32,808 nt of DNA from an uncultured Oscillibacter sp. (GCA_910585385.1 CAJUDV010000025.1:1-32808); one strand, 5' to 3'. Positions 16,451-24,384 are shown, numbered from the stretch's first letter. Translations and numbers: made by a program. Notes: a model not told the origin generated them from the letters alone.

Positions 16451-16519
16451 CCGCCGGGGAACGAGGGCTTCCTCGTCCCCCGGCGGCTCCTGGGTCTTTG
16501 TGCCGGGGCCTCAGGCCCC
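16451..16519 (-). other. Two intercistronic hairpins between binding-protein and permease genes
   Basis: The main one has 16-nt arms (16451-16466 and 16471-16486) with a 4-nt loop. On the plus strand one pair is mismatched, but on the minus-strand RNA it becomes a G-U wobble, so all 16 pairs form. A second hairpin GGGGCC/GGCCCC lies at 16505-16519. No U-run follows. Such structures commonly protect the upstream binding-protein message and give more binding protein than permease. Confidence 0.65.
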
Positions 16520-16544
16520 GCGCGCTGTGTTATGGATCTGAAAA

Positions 16545-17633
16545 TCAGCCGTGGGCGTAGCCCATCTCCTCGTAATAGGCGGCGGCGCCGGGATGCAGGG
16601 GCACGCCGGTGAGGGTCAGGGTGCCGGCGGTCTCGGGGTCAAAGTAGCTCATGGCGGCCACGGCGCTGGCCAGGTCGGCCTTGTTCTCGCACACGGCCTT
16701 GGCCATGTGGTAGGCCACGGCGTAGTCCAGGCTGGTGGGGACCAGAATCACCTGCTGGGAGCCCACGGTCTTGATCTCCTCGGTCTGGCCGTTCCAGGTG
16801 TTGGCCTCCACGGTGACGTAGTCGTAGCCCATCTCCACCATCTTGGCCATGGTCTCCTCGCCCAGCTGCACGTCGTACATGTCGTGGGTCAGGCACAGCT
16901 CGGAGGTGTTGGCCTGGCCGGCGCCGATGTGGTCGATGGTCATGTCGTACAGGTCGTCCTGCAGGCCGCTCTTGATGGCGTCGCCGCCGGTCTTTTCAAC
17001 CACGCCGCCCCAGGAGGCAACGTCCTCCAGCGTCACGCCCAGAGCCTCGAAGACCTTCTCCGCGGCCAGCTCGCCGAAGGTGCCGTTGGTCTTGATGACC
17101 AGCTTCACGGGGTACTTCTGGGCCACCAGCTCCTCCACGGTGGTGATGCCGGTGGCGTCCACAAACTTCTGGGTGAACATGACGTTGACGAAGTCATGGC
17201 CCAGGCCGCCGGCAATGGCGCAGATGTCGGGGGTGGGGGCGTTGCCCAGGATGCCCTCCTCCATGCTCCACTTGGCGGGGGCGGAGTTGGACATGACGAT
17301 GTCGCACTGGGCGCCGCCGTTGACGATGACGGGCGCGCCCACGCCGCCGGGAGAGGTGGTGGTGATGCTGATGTTGGCGCCGGGGATCTCCTTGACAATG
17401 GCGGTCTGGATGGCGGCGGCGTAGTTATAGGCCGCGGTGCCCACCTCCTGGGCCGCAAAGGTCAGGTCCACGTTGCCGGAGATCTCGGTGCTCTGCTCGC
17501 CGCTGTCGGCGGGAGCTTCGGTATTGGCGGGGGCGTCGGTGTTGGCGGGCTGGCTGCTGCCGTTATCGCCGCCGCAGGCGGCCAGGCTCAGCGCCATCGC
17601 CAGGGTCAGGATCAGAGCAAATACTTTTTTCAT
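16545..17633 (-). CDS. TAXI-family TRAP transporter solute-binding lipoprotein
   Basis: 362 aa. N-terminal signal KKVFALILTLAMALSLAAC with lipobox LAAC (cysteine at about 20), then a Gly/Ser/Pro-rich linker, then the TAXI domain, recognisable from GTAAYNYAAAIQTAI near the start, GGVGAPVIVNGGAQCDIVMSN, and MSYFDPETAG-LTGVPLHPGAAAYYEE near the end. It should be anchored outside the membrane and capture the substrate for the fused permease. The ATG at 17633 has AAAGGAAG upstream. The ligand cannot be read; the operon suggests a sugar acid or conjugate. Confidence 0.95.
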   Translation of the reverse strand: MKKVFALILTLAMALSLAACGGDNGSSQPANTDAPANTEAPADSGEQSTEISGNVDLTFAAQEVGTAAYNYAAAIQTAIVKEIPGANISITTTSPGGVGAPVIVNGGAQCDIVMSNSAPAKWSMEEGILGNAPTPDICAIAGGLGHDFVNVMFTQKFVDATGITTVEELVAQKYPVKLVIKTNGTFGELAAEKVFEALGVTLEDVASWGGVVEKTGGDAIKSGLQDDLYDMTIDHIGAGQANTSELCLTHDMYDVQLGEETMAKMVEMGYDYVTVEANTWNGQTEEIKTVGSQQVILVPTSLDYAVAYHMAKAVCENKADLASAVAAMSYFDPETAGTLTLTGVPLHPGAAAYYEEMGYAHG

Positions 17634-17699
17634 GGTGTTTCTTCCTTTCAAATTTTTCGTGGCTATTCTTCTCCGGCGGGGCCGGTTAAAGACGGGAAA

Positions 17700-18779
17700 T
17701 TACTTCTCCGCTTTGGCGTTGGCCATGCGGATGCCGTAGTCCATGGCGTTCACCAGGCTCAGCTCGTTGGCGTGGCCGTCCCCCGCGTGGCCAAAGCCGG
17801 TGCCGTGGTCCACACTGGCCCGGATGATGGGCAGGCCCAGGGTGACGTTTACGCCGGCCACGGCGTCCCAGTGGCCCTCGGCCTTGTTGTAGACAAAGCC
17901 CTTGACCTTCAGGGGGATGTGGCCCTGGTCGTGGTACATGACCACCACGATGTCATACCAGCCGCCCAGCGCCTTGGAGAACACGGTGTCCGGCGGGGTG
18001 GGCTTCTTCTCGGGGATGATGATGCCCTCGGCCATGGCGGCGTCGATGGCAGGCTGGATCTCCTCGATCTCCTCCCGGCCGAACATGCCGTTCTCGCCGC
18101 AGTGGGGGTTCAGTCCTGCCACGGCGATCTTGGGCTCCTTGATGCCGATGGCCTTGCAGCCGGCGTTGGCGATGCGGATGACATCCAGCACCCGGTCCTT
18201 CTTCACCCGGTCGCAGGCCTCCCGGAGGGAGACGTGGGTGGAGACGTGAACCACCCGCAGCTCCTCATGGGCCAGCATCATGGTGTACTTGGAGGTCTTC
18301 GTGTAGTCGGCGTAGATCTCGGTATGGCCGCTGTAATGGTGGCCGGCCATGTTGATGGCCTCTTTGCTCAGGGCGTTGGTGATGGTGGCGTCCACCTCGC
18401 CGCTCATGGCCAGCTCGATGACCTTTTTCACATACTGGAAGGCCGCCTCGCCGCCCAAGGCCGTGGCCCCCAGCCCAAAGGGCTTTGGATGCTCCGGATC
18501 GTTGGGAATGTCGGCCGCCTTGACAATCCCCATGTCGTACACGTCGATGACGCCGTACTCATAGTTTGCCTCGCTGACGGCCTTGATGGCCCGGACCTTC
18601 ATGTCAACGCCGGAGACCACTTTGGCCGCCTTGGCGGCGTACTCCATGGCGGTGACGTCGCCGATAACCAGGGGGCGGCAGCGCTCATAGACCGTCTTGT
18701 CCGCCAGGGCCTTGACGGTGATCTCCGGGCCGTTGCCGAAGGGGTCCCCCATGGTGATGCCTAAGATTGGCTTGCTCAT
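17700..18779 (-). CDS. PdxA2-type 4-phosphate sugar-acid dehydrogenase
   Basis: 359 aa, homologous to 4-hydroxythreonine-4-phosphate dehydrogenase (PdxA). Key segments: GITMGDPFGNGPEI at the N-terminus, GHTE (151-154), and the three metal-binding histidines His182 (STHVSLRE), His226 (GLNPHCGENG) and His283 (MYHDQG), then RASVDHGTGFGHAGDGHA. In characterised threonate/erythronate clusters the PdxA2 paralogue oxidises a 4-phospho acid at C3, and decarboxylation gives dihydroxyacetone phosphate. The DUF1537 kinase in the same operon would make that 4-phosphate, so PdxA2 fits better than vitamin B6 synthesis. The ATG follows GGAGG. It lies between the binding protein and the aldolase. Confidence 0.9.
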   Translation of the reverse strand: MSKPILGITMGDPFGNGPEITVKALADKTVYERCRPLVIGDVTAMEYAAKAAKVVSGVDMKVRAIKAVSEANYEYGVIDVYDMGIVKAADIPNDPEHPKPFGLGATALGGEAAFQYVKKVIELAMSGEVDATITNALSKEAINMAGHHYSGHTEIYADYTKTSKYTMMLAHEELRVVHVSTHVSLREACDRVKKDRVLDVIRIANAGCKAIGIKEPKIAVAGLNPHCGENGMFGREEIEEIQPAIDAAMAEGIIIPEKKPTPPDTVFSKALGGWYDIVVVMYHDQGHIPLKVKGFVYNKAEGHWDAVAGVNVTLGLPIIRASVDHGTGFGHAGDGHANELSLVNAMDYGIRMANAKAEK

Positions 18780-18800
18780 ATGTACTCCTCCTTATTCTAA

Positions 18801-19706
18801 TCAGGAAAGGTCTCTGGTCTCTTCCAGAACCCGTTTCAACTCCTCAACGCCCTCGTCGCAGAGATAGCTGAAGGGCCTGCGGCAGTCGCCCACGGGGTAG
18901 CCCATCATGGCCACGCCCTTTTTGATGATGGTGTTGGGGTTGCCGAACTTGAACACCCGCTGGAGGGCCACGATGGCGTCCTGAGCCGCCTGGGCCCTCT
19001 CCAGGTCACCGGCTGCAAAGTAGTCGTAGATAGAGGCGATGGTCCTGGGCCACAGGTTGGCCCGGCCAGCCACGCCGCCGGCTCCGCCGGCCTTGAGGCA
19101 GGGGAGGATATTGCCGTCATTGCCCGCCAGGACGGCGAAGTCCTTGCCCACGTCCCGGGTGAGGTCGATGTACGCCTTGAGATTGTCCAGGTCGCCGCTG
19201 GAGTCCTTGGCGCCCATGATGACGTCCACGTCCTTTGCAAGCTTTGCGACGGTCTCCGGCAGCAGCTTGTTGCCGGTACGGGCGGGGATGTTGTAGAGCA
19301 CAATGGGGATGTCCACGTGCCTTGCCACCTCGCAGTAGTGGTCATAGAGCTCCTTCTGGCTGGCCAGGGCGAAGCTGGGAGTGATGATGGACAGCGCGTC
19401 CGCCCCCATCTCCTGGGCTCTCCTGCTGAGGTACACGGTGTCCCGGGTGGAGATGCAGCCGGTGCCGGCGTAGACGGGAATCCGGCCCTTTACCTGATCC
19501 ACAGCGGCCTCCAGGATCTCCTCCTTCTCCTTCATGCTGAGGATGTAGGCCTCGCCGTTGGTGCCAAAGGGGAAGATCCCGTGGACGCCGCCGGCGATCT
19601 GCCGCTCGATCTGGTTGCGGAGCTCGGGGATATTGACGCTCTCGTCCGCGGGGTTCATGGGGGTGACGACCGGTGGGATGATGCCCTTGATCTCGACCTG
19701 CTTCAT
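18801..19706 (-). CDS. DapA-superfamily (DHDPS/NAL-like) aldolase or lyase
   Basis: 301-aa class I aldolase barrel. The Schiff-base lysine Lys167 (GAKDSSGD) and the active-site tyrosine Tyr138 (LYNIPARTG) are present. The substrate-binding motif is GTNGE (48-52), where lysine-pathway DapA has GTTGE and N-acetylneuraminate lyase GSTGE, so neither housekeeping function is indicated. Relatives with GTNGE act on various 2-keto acids, releasing pyruvate. The start is the ATG at 19706 with AAGGAGCG 7 nt upstream; an in-frame TTG at 19727 is less likely. In this operon it may cleave a keto-deoxy acid or deliver one to the kinase/PdxA2 steps. Confidence 0.9.
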   Translation of the reverse strand: MKQVEIKGIIPPVVTPMNPADESVNIPELRNQIERQIAGGVHGIFPFGTNGEAYILSMKEKEEILEAAVDQVKGRIPVYAGTGCISTRDTVYLSRRAQEMGADALSIITPSFALASQKELYDHYCEVARHVDIPIVLYNIPARTGNKLLPETVAKLAKDVDVIMGAKDSSGDLDNLKAYIDLTRDVGKDFAVLAGNDGNILPCLKAGGAGGVAGRANLWPRTIASIYDYFAAGDLERAQAAQDAIVALQRVFKFGNPNTIIKKGVAMMGYPVGDCRRPFSYLCDEGVEELKRVLEETRDLS

Positions 19707-19756
19707 GTTCGCACGCTCCTTATTCAAAATTCCTGCCGGATTGAAAGACTGTCTTA

Positions 19757-19938
19757 GAACCTGTACTCATAGCCGGGGGATACCGGATTGACAGGGGACT
19801 TTGCCGTCAATCCAGACAAATTTCCCCCTAAAACCCCGGCGGATTTCAAGAAAATTCAACCAGGGGTGATGGCATTCAACCAGGGGTGATGGCAGAAGAC
19901 CCTGCAAGGCGGTACTCAACGGTTGTGAATGCGGGTTC
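19757..19938. mobile_element. MITE-like element 2 (about 182 bp, no coding capacity)
   Basis: Imperfect terminal inverted repeats, GAACCTGTACTCATAGCCG at the left against GAACCCGCATTCACAACCG at the right end read on the other strand, and TTA repeated on both sides (19754-19756 and 19939-19941). It shares internal blocks with the element at 3255-3415. It lies inside the sugar-acid operon, between the iron alcohol dehydrogenase and the aldolase, and its right end abuts the stop codon of the dehydrogenase. Confidence 0.7.
19854..19893. repeat. Perfect 20-bp tandem duplication inside MITE 2
   Basis: The 20-bp unit at 19854-19873 (ATTCAACC...GATGGC) is repeated exactly at 19874-19893. It looks like a recent slippage or duplication event within the element. 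Confidence 0.9.
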
Positions 19939-21093
19939 TTAGAGAACCTCCTGATAGATCCTCCGGGCGTCTTCGGGAGTGACCTCGCGCATGTTGTTCA
20001 CCAGCAGGCGGGTGACCTCCATGCCGGAGGCCACCAGGGCCTCCAGGTCCTCCTTGGGCACGCCGAACTCCGTGAGGCTGGTGGGAATGTCCAGATGCTT
20101 GACAATTTCCTCCAGCCGGGCGATAACGGCGGCGCTCTTTTCCTCCTCCGTCCCGGCGTCCCCGGTCATGCAGCGGTCATAGGCCCTGGCCAGCAGAGGC
20201 CGGCAGGCAGGCTCATTGAACCGCATCACCGGGGCCAGCAAAATGGCGTTGGACACGCCGTGGGCGATGTGGTACTTGCCGCCCAAGGGGTAGCTCAGGG
20301 CGTGAACGGCGGTGGTGCCGGAGGCGGTGATGGCGACGCCCGCGTAAAAGCTGGCCAGGAGCATGGTATTTTTGGCGTCCATGGCCTCGGGGTCGTCGCA
20401 GGCACGCTGGATGTTGCCCAGGATCATGTCCAGGGCCTGGAGGGCGAAGACGTCGCTGAAGGGGTTGGCCTTGTTGCTGGTGTAGCACTCAATGGCGTGG
20501 GCCAGGGCGTCCACACCGGTGGCGGCGGCGATTTTCCGGGGCAGCTTTTTGATCATCACCGCGTCCAGGATCACATAGTCCGCAATCATCTCGGTGTTGA
20601 CGATGCCCACTTTCAGCTGCTTCTCAGGCACGGCCACAATGGCGTTGGGGGTGGCCTCGGAACCGGTGCCGGCGGTGGTGGGAATCATCAGGGTCTTCAT
20701 ACACTTCCTGGCCCGCCCCGGGGTGTCCAGCAGCTCTTTAATGCCGTACTCGTCGGTCATCAGAATGCTGGCGAGCTTGGCGGTGTCCATGACGCTGCCG
20801 CCGCCCACGGCCATAATGAAGTCCGCGCCGCACTCCTTGCACTGGTCCACCAGCTTCTGCGCCTCCATGTAGCTGGGCTCCGCCGGCAGATCGTCCAGGA
20901 CCACGGTCTCCACGCCGGTCTTTTGAACCTGGGCCATGGGAAATTCCAGCAGGCCCGCCCCCTCGATGCCCTTGTCGGTGAACACCACCAGGCGCTTGAC
21001 GCCGTTGGCGGCGAAAATCTCCGGAATCCGACCCAGGGCATCCTCGCCGCTGTACACCGCATGGGGCATCTTCAATTCGTACTTGGTCAGCAT
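19939..21093 (-). CDS. Iron-containing (group III) alcohol dehydrogenase
   Basis: 384 aa. NAD(P)-linked reduction or oxidation of an alcohol/aldehyde pair. The dinucleotide motif GGGSVMDTAK (97-106), the PTTAGTGSEAT segment (138-148) and the metal ligands Asp195 and His199 (GVDALAHAIE), His264 (AVHALSYPLG) and His278 (HIAHG) are all present. The ATG at 21093 has AGGAGG 7 nt upstream and overlaps the end of the kinase gene (ATGCTGA), so the two are translationally coupled. In the operon it could oxidise a sugar-acid hydroxyl or dispose of an aldehyde from the aldolase. The stop codon TAA coincides with the TTA target repeat of MITE 2. Confidence 0.93.
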   Translation of the reverse strand: MLTKYELKMPHAVYSGEDALGRIPEIFAANGVKRLVVFTDKGIEGAGLLEFPMAQVQKTGVETVVLDDLPAEPSYMEAQKLVDQCKECGADFIMAVGGGSVMDTAKLASILMTDEYGIKELLDTPGRARKCMKTLMIPTTAGTGSEATPNAIVAVPEKQLKVGIVNTEMIADYVILDAVMIKKLPRKIAAATGVDALAHAIECYTSNKANPFSDVFALQALDMILGNIQRACDDPEAMDAKNTMLLASFYAGVAITASGTTAVHALSYPLGGKYHIAHGVSNAILLAPVMRFNEPACRPLLARAYDRCMTGDAGTEEEKSAAVIARLEEIVKHLDIPTSLTEFGVPKEDLEALVASGMEVTRLLVNNMREVTPEDARRIYQEVL

Positions 21094-22355
21094 TTGACAT
21101 CCTCCTCTTGATCCCCGGCGCCCAAGGACAGCGCCAGCCTGTAAAACAGGTCGGGCTCCCCAAAGCCGCCGGATTTTGAAATGATATGATGGGTCTTTCC
21201 CTGATACACAAAGCTGGTGAGTACCGCGCCGGTGTCCAGCTCGCACACCGGAATCAGCTCTGCCGTTCCCACGGCCCTCATCAGGGCCAGCAGCGTGTCG
21301 CCGCCGGTGCAGAGGATGGTGGCGTCCAGGCCGCCGTCCAGCATCCGCCGCATCAGCCGGCCCAGCTGGACGGAGATCCCCCGGCGCAGGTCCTCCGTGG
21401 TCAGTCCACGCTCCCTGGCGTAGCGGTCCGTGTCATCACAGCCGGCGGGGTCGTTGACGTCCAGAATGAACCGCCGCTCCCGCCGCGCGGTGTCCAGCCA
21501 CGCCGCCGCGGCCGCCGTACACTCCTCCGTCTCCAGCCAAGACTCCTCCAGCTTCTGGGCCGGGCTGAGATGAATGTGGGGGAAGCCGTGGGCCTCTGCC
21601 GCCGCCATCTGGCGCAGCGTCACCGGGTTTACACTGCCGCAGGCTACAAACAGGGCGGGCGCCAGGTCCGGCAGCCCGGGAGGCGTGCCCCGCAGATCCA
21701 AAATCTCCGCCAGGGCCGCCGCAAAACCCGCGCAGCCGGCGGAGAGCTGCAGCCCCTCCCGGCCCAGCCTCAGGCCGATGTCCATCAGGTCCCGGTCGGT
21801 CTCCGCGTCGTAGACCTGGATGCCGGGATGGACTGCCGCCGTCTCCCCCAGGCCGTGGAGCACCACCGCCCGGTCCGTCTGGGCAGCGATGATCTCCGCC
21901 ACGGAGGAACATCTCACCGGCTCAAAGGGGTCCTGGCCAAAGACGCTCTCCGCCACCGGCACACCGCCGATGTAGTGAACGCCGCCCCGGGTAACCCGGT
22001 CCATTTTCGGCAGGGCCGGCAGAAAGGCCAAACTCTCCGCCCCGGCACCCTCCAGCACTGCGGCCAGCTCCGCGCCCACATTCCCCCGCAGGGCAGAGTC
22101 CGTCTTCTTGTAAATATGGGTGAACCCCGCGGCCAGGGCTTCCTCCACCGCCCGGCGCACCACGCCGCAGGCCGCCTCCGGCGTCAGGTGGCGGGTCTCG
22201 GCATCCAGCACCAGCACCTGATTTTCCGCCTCCACCCGGGAGAAGTCATAGGCCGGGTCCGTCACCACGCAGGTCCTGGCTCCCCGGGCGGCGAACTGCA
22301 CGCCCGTATCCAGCGCTCCTGTGAAATCATCCGCAATTGTTAATAACCTAGTCAT
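21087..22355 (-). CDS. DUF1537 four-carbon acid-sugar kinase
   Basis: 422 aa, OtnK/DtnK-like. The N-terminal domain starts LLTIADDFTGALDTG, with KKTDSALRGNVGAEL around residues 80-94; the C-terminal nucleotide-binding domain has CTGGDTLLALMRAVG and ends with SKSGGFGEPDLF. Characterised members phosphorylate D-threonate, L-threonate or D-erythronate at O4, and are genetically linked to PdxA2, as here. First gene of the operon, with GGGAGGT 5 nt before the ATG and a leader of about 98 nt from the predicted promoter. The exact acid sugar cannot be told from sequence. Confidence 0.92.
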   Translation of the reverse strand: MTRLLTIADDFTGALDTGVQFAARGARTCVVTDPAYDFSRVEAENQVLVLDAETRHLTPEAACGVVRRAVEEALAAGFTHIYKKTDSALRGNVGAELAAVLEGAGAESLAFLPALPKMDRVTRGGVHYIGGVPVAESVFGQDPFEPVRCSSVAEIIAAQTDRAVVLHGLGETAAVHPGIQVYDAETDRDLMDIGLRLGREGLQLSAGCAGFAAALAEILDLRGTPPGLPDLAPALFVACGSVNPVTLRQMAAAEAHGFPHIHLSPAQKLEESWLETEECTAAAAAWLDTARRERRFILDVNDPAGCDDTDRYARERGLTTEDLRRGISVQLGRLMRRMLDGGLDATILCTGGDTLLALMRAVGTAELIPVCELDTGAVLTSFVYQGKTHHIISKSGGFGEPDLFYRLALSLGAGDQEEDVKC

Positions 22356-22459
22356 GCAGCACCTCCCATGCGTCCATTTTTGAAACGTATTTTTTGTGCC
22401 ACTGCTTATATGGACATTTTTATCAAAAAATATCGTGTCGCCGCTGTTACTTTGGCATT

Positions 22460-22488
22460 ATTTTATAGTGGTCATCTCAATTTCGCAA
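22460..22488 (-). promoter_or_regulatory. Promoter of the sugar-acid operon
   Basis: Minus strand: TTGCGA (22483-22488), 17 nt, TAAAAT (22460-22465). The -35 box lies within the TTTCGCAA arm of the inverted repeat shared with the divergent regulator gene. Confidence 0.6.
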
Positions 22489-22546
22489 ACTTTTTCCCGC
22501 CCCAAAGTGTTTATTTTTGAAACGCGCCGAAAAAGACTTGCGAAAT
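22480..22546. promoter_or_regulatory. Inverted-repeat operator between divergent promoters
   Basis: Two arms face each other: ATTTCGCAAACTTTTTC (22480-22496) and, on the other strand, ATTTCGCAAGTCTTTTTC (within 22528-22546). The core TTTCGCAA/TTGCGAAA is identical in both. Each core contains the -35 hexamer of one of the two divergent promoters. A regulator bound here would touch both promoters; the PrpR_N-type protein is the obvious candidate. Confidence 0.7.
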
Positions 22547-22566
22547 TTTTGTTGGTTTGTTATAAT
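22538..22566 (+). promoter_or_regulatory. Promoter of the PrpR_N-type regulator gene
   Basis: TTGCGA (22538-22543), 17 nt, TATAAT (22561-22566). The -35 box is part of the TTGCGAAA operator arm, consistent with autoregulation. Confidence 0.75.
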
Positions 22567-22599
22567 ACGTTTAAATATTAAACACTTTTGGAGGCGCCT

Positions 22600-24384
22600 A
22601 TGGAATTGCCGATCCGCGTACTGGGCATCGCGCCCTATGAGGGCATGAAGGCTCTCATGTCCAATCTGGCAGAGGAATACCCCCAGATGGACCTGTCGCT
22701 GTTTGTGGGTGACCGGGAGCTGGGCCTGGAGATTGCCAAGACCAATTTCCACGGAAACTACGACGTGGTCATCTCCCGCGGCGACACCGCCACCATGCTC
22801 CGGCGGGATCTGTCCATTCCCGTGGTGGAGATTGAGGTCTCCATGTACGACCTCTTGTGTACACTGAAGCTGGCGGGCAGCCTCAGCGGCGGCATCGCCT
22901 TCGTGGCCGCCGCTAGCGTCGCCGAGAGTGCCCGCCTGCTGTGCAAGGCCATGGACCTCACCATGGACATCCGCACCTACGATGAGCACCATATGGTGGA
23001 GCCCATTCTGCTGGAGCTGCGGAAGGAGCGGTTTCAGGCCCTGCTGTGCGATACCTTTGCCAACAACACCGCCAAACGCCTGGGGATGAACTCCTTTCTG
23101 GTGGCCTCCTCGGTGGAGAGCATTCGCAAGGCCTTTGACCGGGCCCTTCTGATCTGCGGCAGCCGGCAGAGCCTGCGGGAGGAGAACCTCTTTCTCCGGT
23201 CGCTGATCCGCGGCCAGATCAGTCAGACCGTGGTATTCGACCAGGAGGGCAACCTGTTTCTCTCCACCCTGGACGCCCCGGTGCCGGAGCTGCTGGAGAT
23301 GCTGCGGCGGGAACTGCCGGAATCCCACAAGGACGTGGAGCGGCGAATTACCCGAAACCTGGGGGGAATGCTCTACGCCATCCGGGCGCGGCAGGTGGGC
23401 GCTGGCAGCGCCGTCTACACCGCCTTTTTTCTAGAAGCCCGAAAGACGCCCCTCTCCCCCAGTCAGTCCGGCATTCGCTTCTCCTCCTGCCCGGAGGCGG
23501 AGCGGGCCTTTGACGACAGCATTTTCAGCTTCGCGGAAACCATCAGCGACTTTCAAACTGAGATCGCCCAAATCAACCAGAGCCGGGCTCCGGTGCTGGT
23601 CACCGGCGAGGACGGCACCGGCAAGGAGACCATCGTCTATTTTCTCTACATGCGCAGCTCCCTGCAAAACCACCCCCTGATCTCCATCAACTGCAGCCTT
23701 CTCAACGACCGCAGCTGGGCCTTTCTGCTGGAGCACCACAACTCTCCCCTGGCGGACCAGGACAGCACCCTCTACTTCTCCAGCATCGACGTGCTCTCCG
23801 AAGAGCGGCAGAGGCAGCTGCTGGCCGTGCTGCTGGAGATGGACGTGTGCCGCCGGAACCGGGTGATCCTCTCCTGCGTGTGCCAGCCGGGGGAGTACGT
23901 CTCCGCCGCCGGGGCCCTCTTTCTGGATAAGCTCCGGTGCCTCTCCCTGTACCTGCCTCCCCTGCGGTCCATGCCCCAGCGGATTCCCACCCTCGTCAAC
24001 CTCTCCCTCAGCCATCTCAACGCCTCTATCCCCCGGCAGGTAGTGGGTGTGGAGCCGGACGGGGTCTCCCTGCTGCAAAGCTTCCGCTGGCCCCATAACT
24101 ACATGCAGTTCCGCCGGGTCATCAAGGCCCTGGCGGTCACCGCCGCCGGACAGGTCATCACGGCGGAGAGCGTGCGGGAGGTGCTGAAAAAGGAGCGCCA
24201 CATGGGGGTCTTCTCCCTCCGGGCGGAAAACGCCGCCGTACCGCTGGACCTGGGCCGCACCCTGGAGGAGATCAACCAGGACGTGGCCCTGCGGGTGCTG
24301 GAGGAAACCGGCGGCAACCAGACCGCCGCCGCCAAGCGCCTGGGCATCAGCCGGACCACCCTGTGGCGGCTGCTGAAAAAATAA
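22600..24384 (+). CDS. PrpR_N-type transcriptional regulator with degenerate AAA+ domain
   Basis: 594 aa. Residues 1-190 form a PrpR_N sensor domain (DVVISRGDTATMLRR at 55-69, the typical segment). About 300-475 is an NtrC-like AAA+ domain with an intact Walker A (GEDGTGKE, 336-343), but the stretch that should hold the GAFTGA loop is missing (only about 20 residues from INCSLL to STLYF), and Walker B reads TLYFSSID instead of LFLDE. The C-terminus is a Fis-type helix-turn-helix (GGNQTAAAKRLGISRTTLWRLL, 571-592). Without GAFTGA it should not activate sigma-54, and the divergent promoters look sigma-A. ATG at 22600 with GGAGG 5 nt upstream. Confidence 0.9.
   Translation: MELPIRVLGIAPYEGMKALMSNLAEEYPQMDLSLFVGDRELGLEIAKTNFHGNYDVVISRGDTATMLRRDLSIPVVEIEVSMYDLLCTLKLAGSLSGGIAFVAAASVAESARLLCKAMDLTMDIRTYDEHHMVEPILLELRKERFQALLCDTFANNTAKRLGMNSFLVASSVESIRKAFDRALLICGSRQSLREENLFLRSLIRGQISQTVVFDQEGNLFLSTLDAPVPELLEMLRRELPESHKDVERRITRNLGGMLYAIRARQVGAGSAVYTAFFLEARKTPLSPSQSGIRFSSCPEAERAFDDSIFSFAETISDFQTEIAQINQSRAPVLVTGEDGTGKETIVYFLYMRSSLQNHPLISINCSLLNDRSWAFLLEHHNSPLADQDSTLYFSSIDVLSEERQRQLLAVLLEMDVCRRNRVILSCVCQPGEYVSAAGALFLDKLRCLSLYLPPLRSMPQRIPTLVNLSLSHLNASIPRQVVGVEPDGVSLLQSFRWPHNYMQFRRVIKALAVTAAGQVITAESVREVLKKERHMGVFSLRAENAAVPLDLGRTLEEINQDVALRVLEETGGNQTAAAKRLGISRTTLWRLLKK

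Noticed and set aside
17700..18779. PdxA of vitamin B6 synthesis
   Set aside because: It is in an operon with a DUF1537 kinase and transporter and no B6 genes; PdxA2 fits better.
18801..19706. Lysine-pathway DapA or N-acetylneuraminate lyase
   Set aside because: The active-site motif is GTNGE rather than GTTGE or GSTGE, and no lysine or sialic-acid genes are nearby.
19754..19941. CRISPR-like array suggested by the 20-bp repeats
   Set aside because: Only two adjacent copies without spacers, inside a MITE; no cas genes in the window.
22387..22401. Sigma-54-like promoter (TGGCAC, then TAC at the -12 position) before the kinase gene
   Set aside because: The invariant GC at -13/-12 reads AC, the neighbouring regulator lacks GAFTGA, and a better sigma-A promoter is present.
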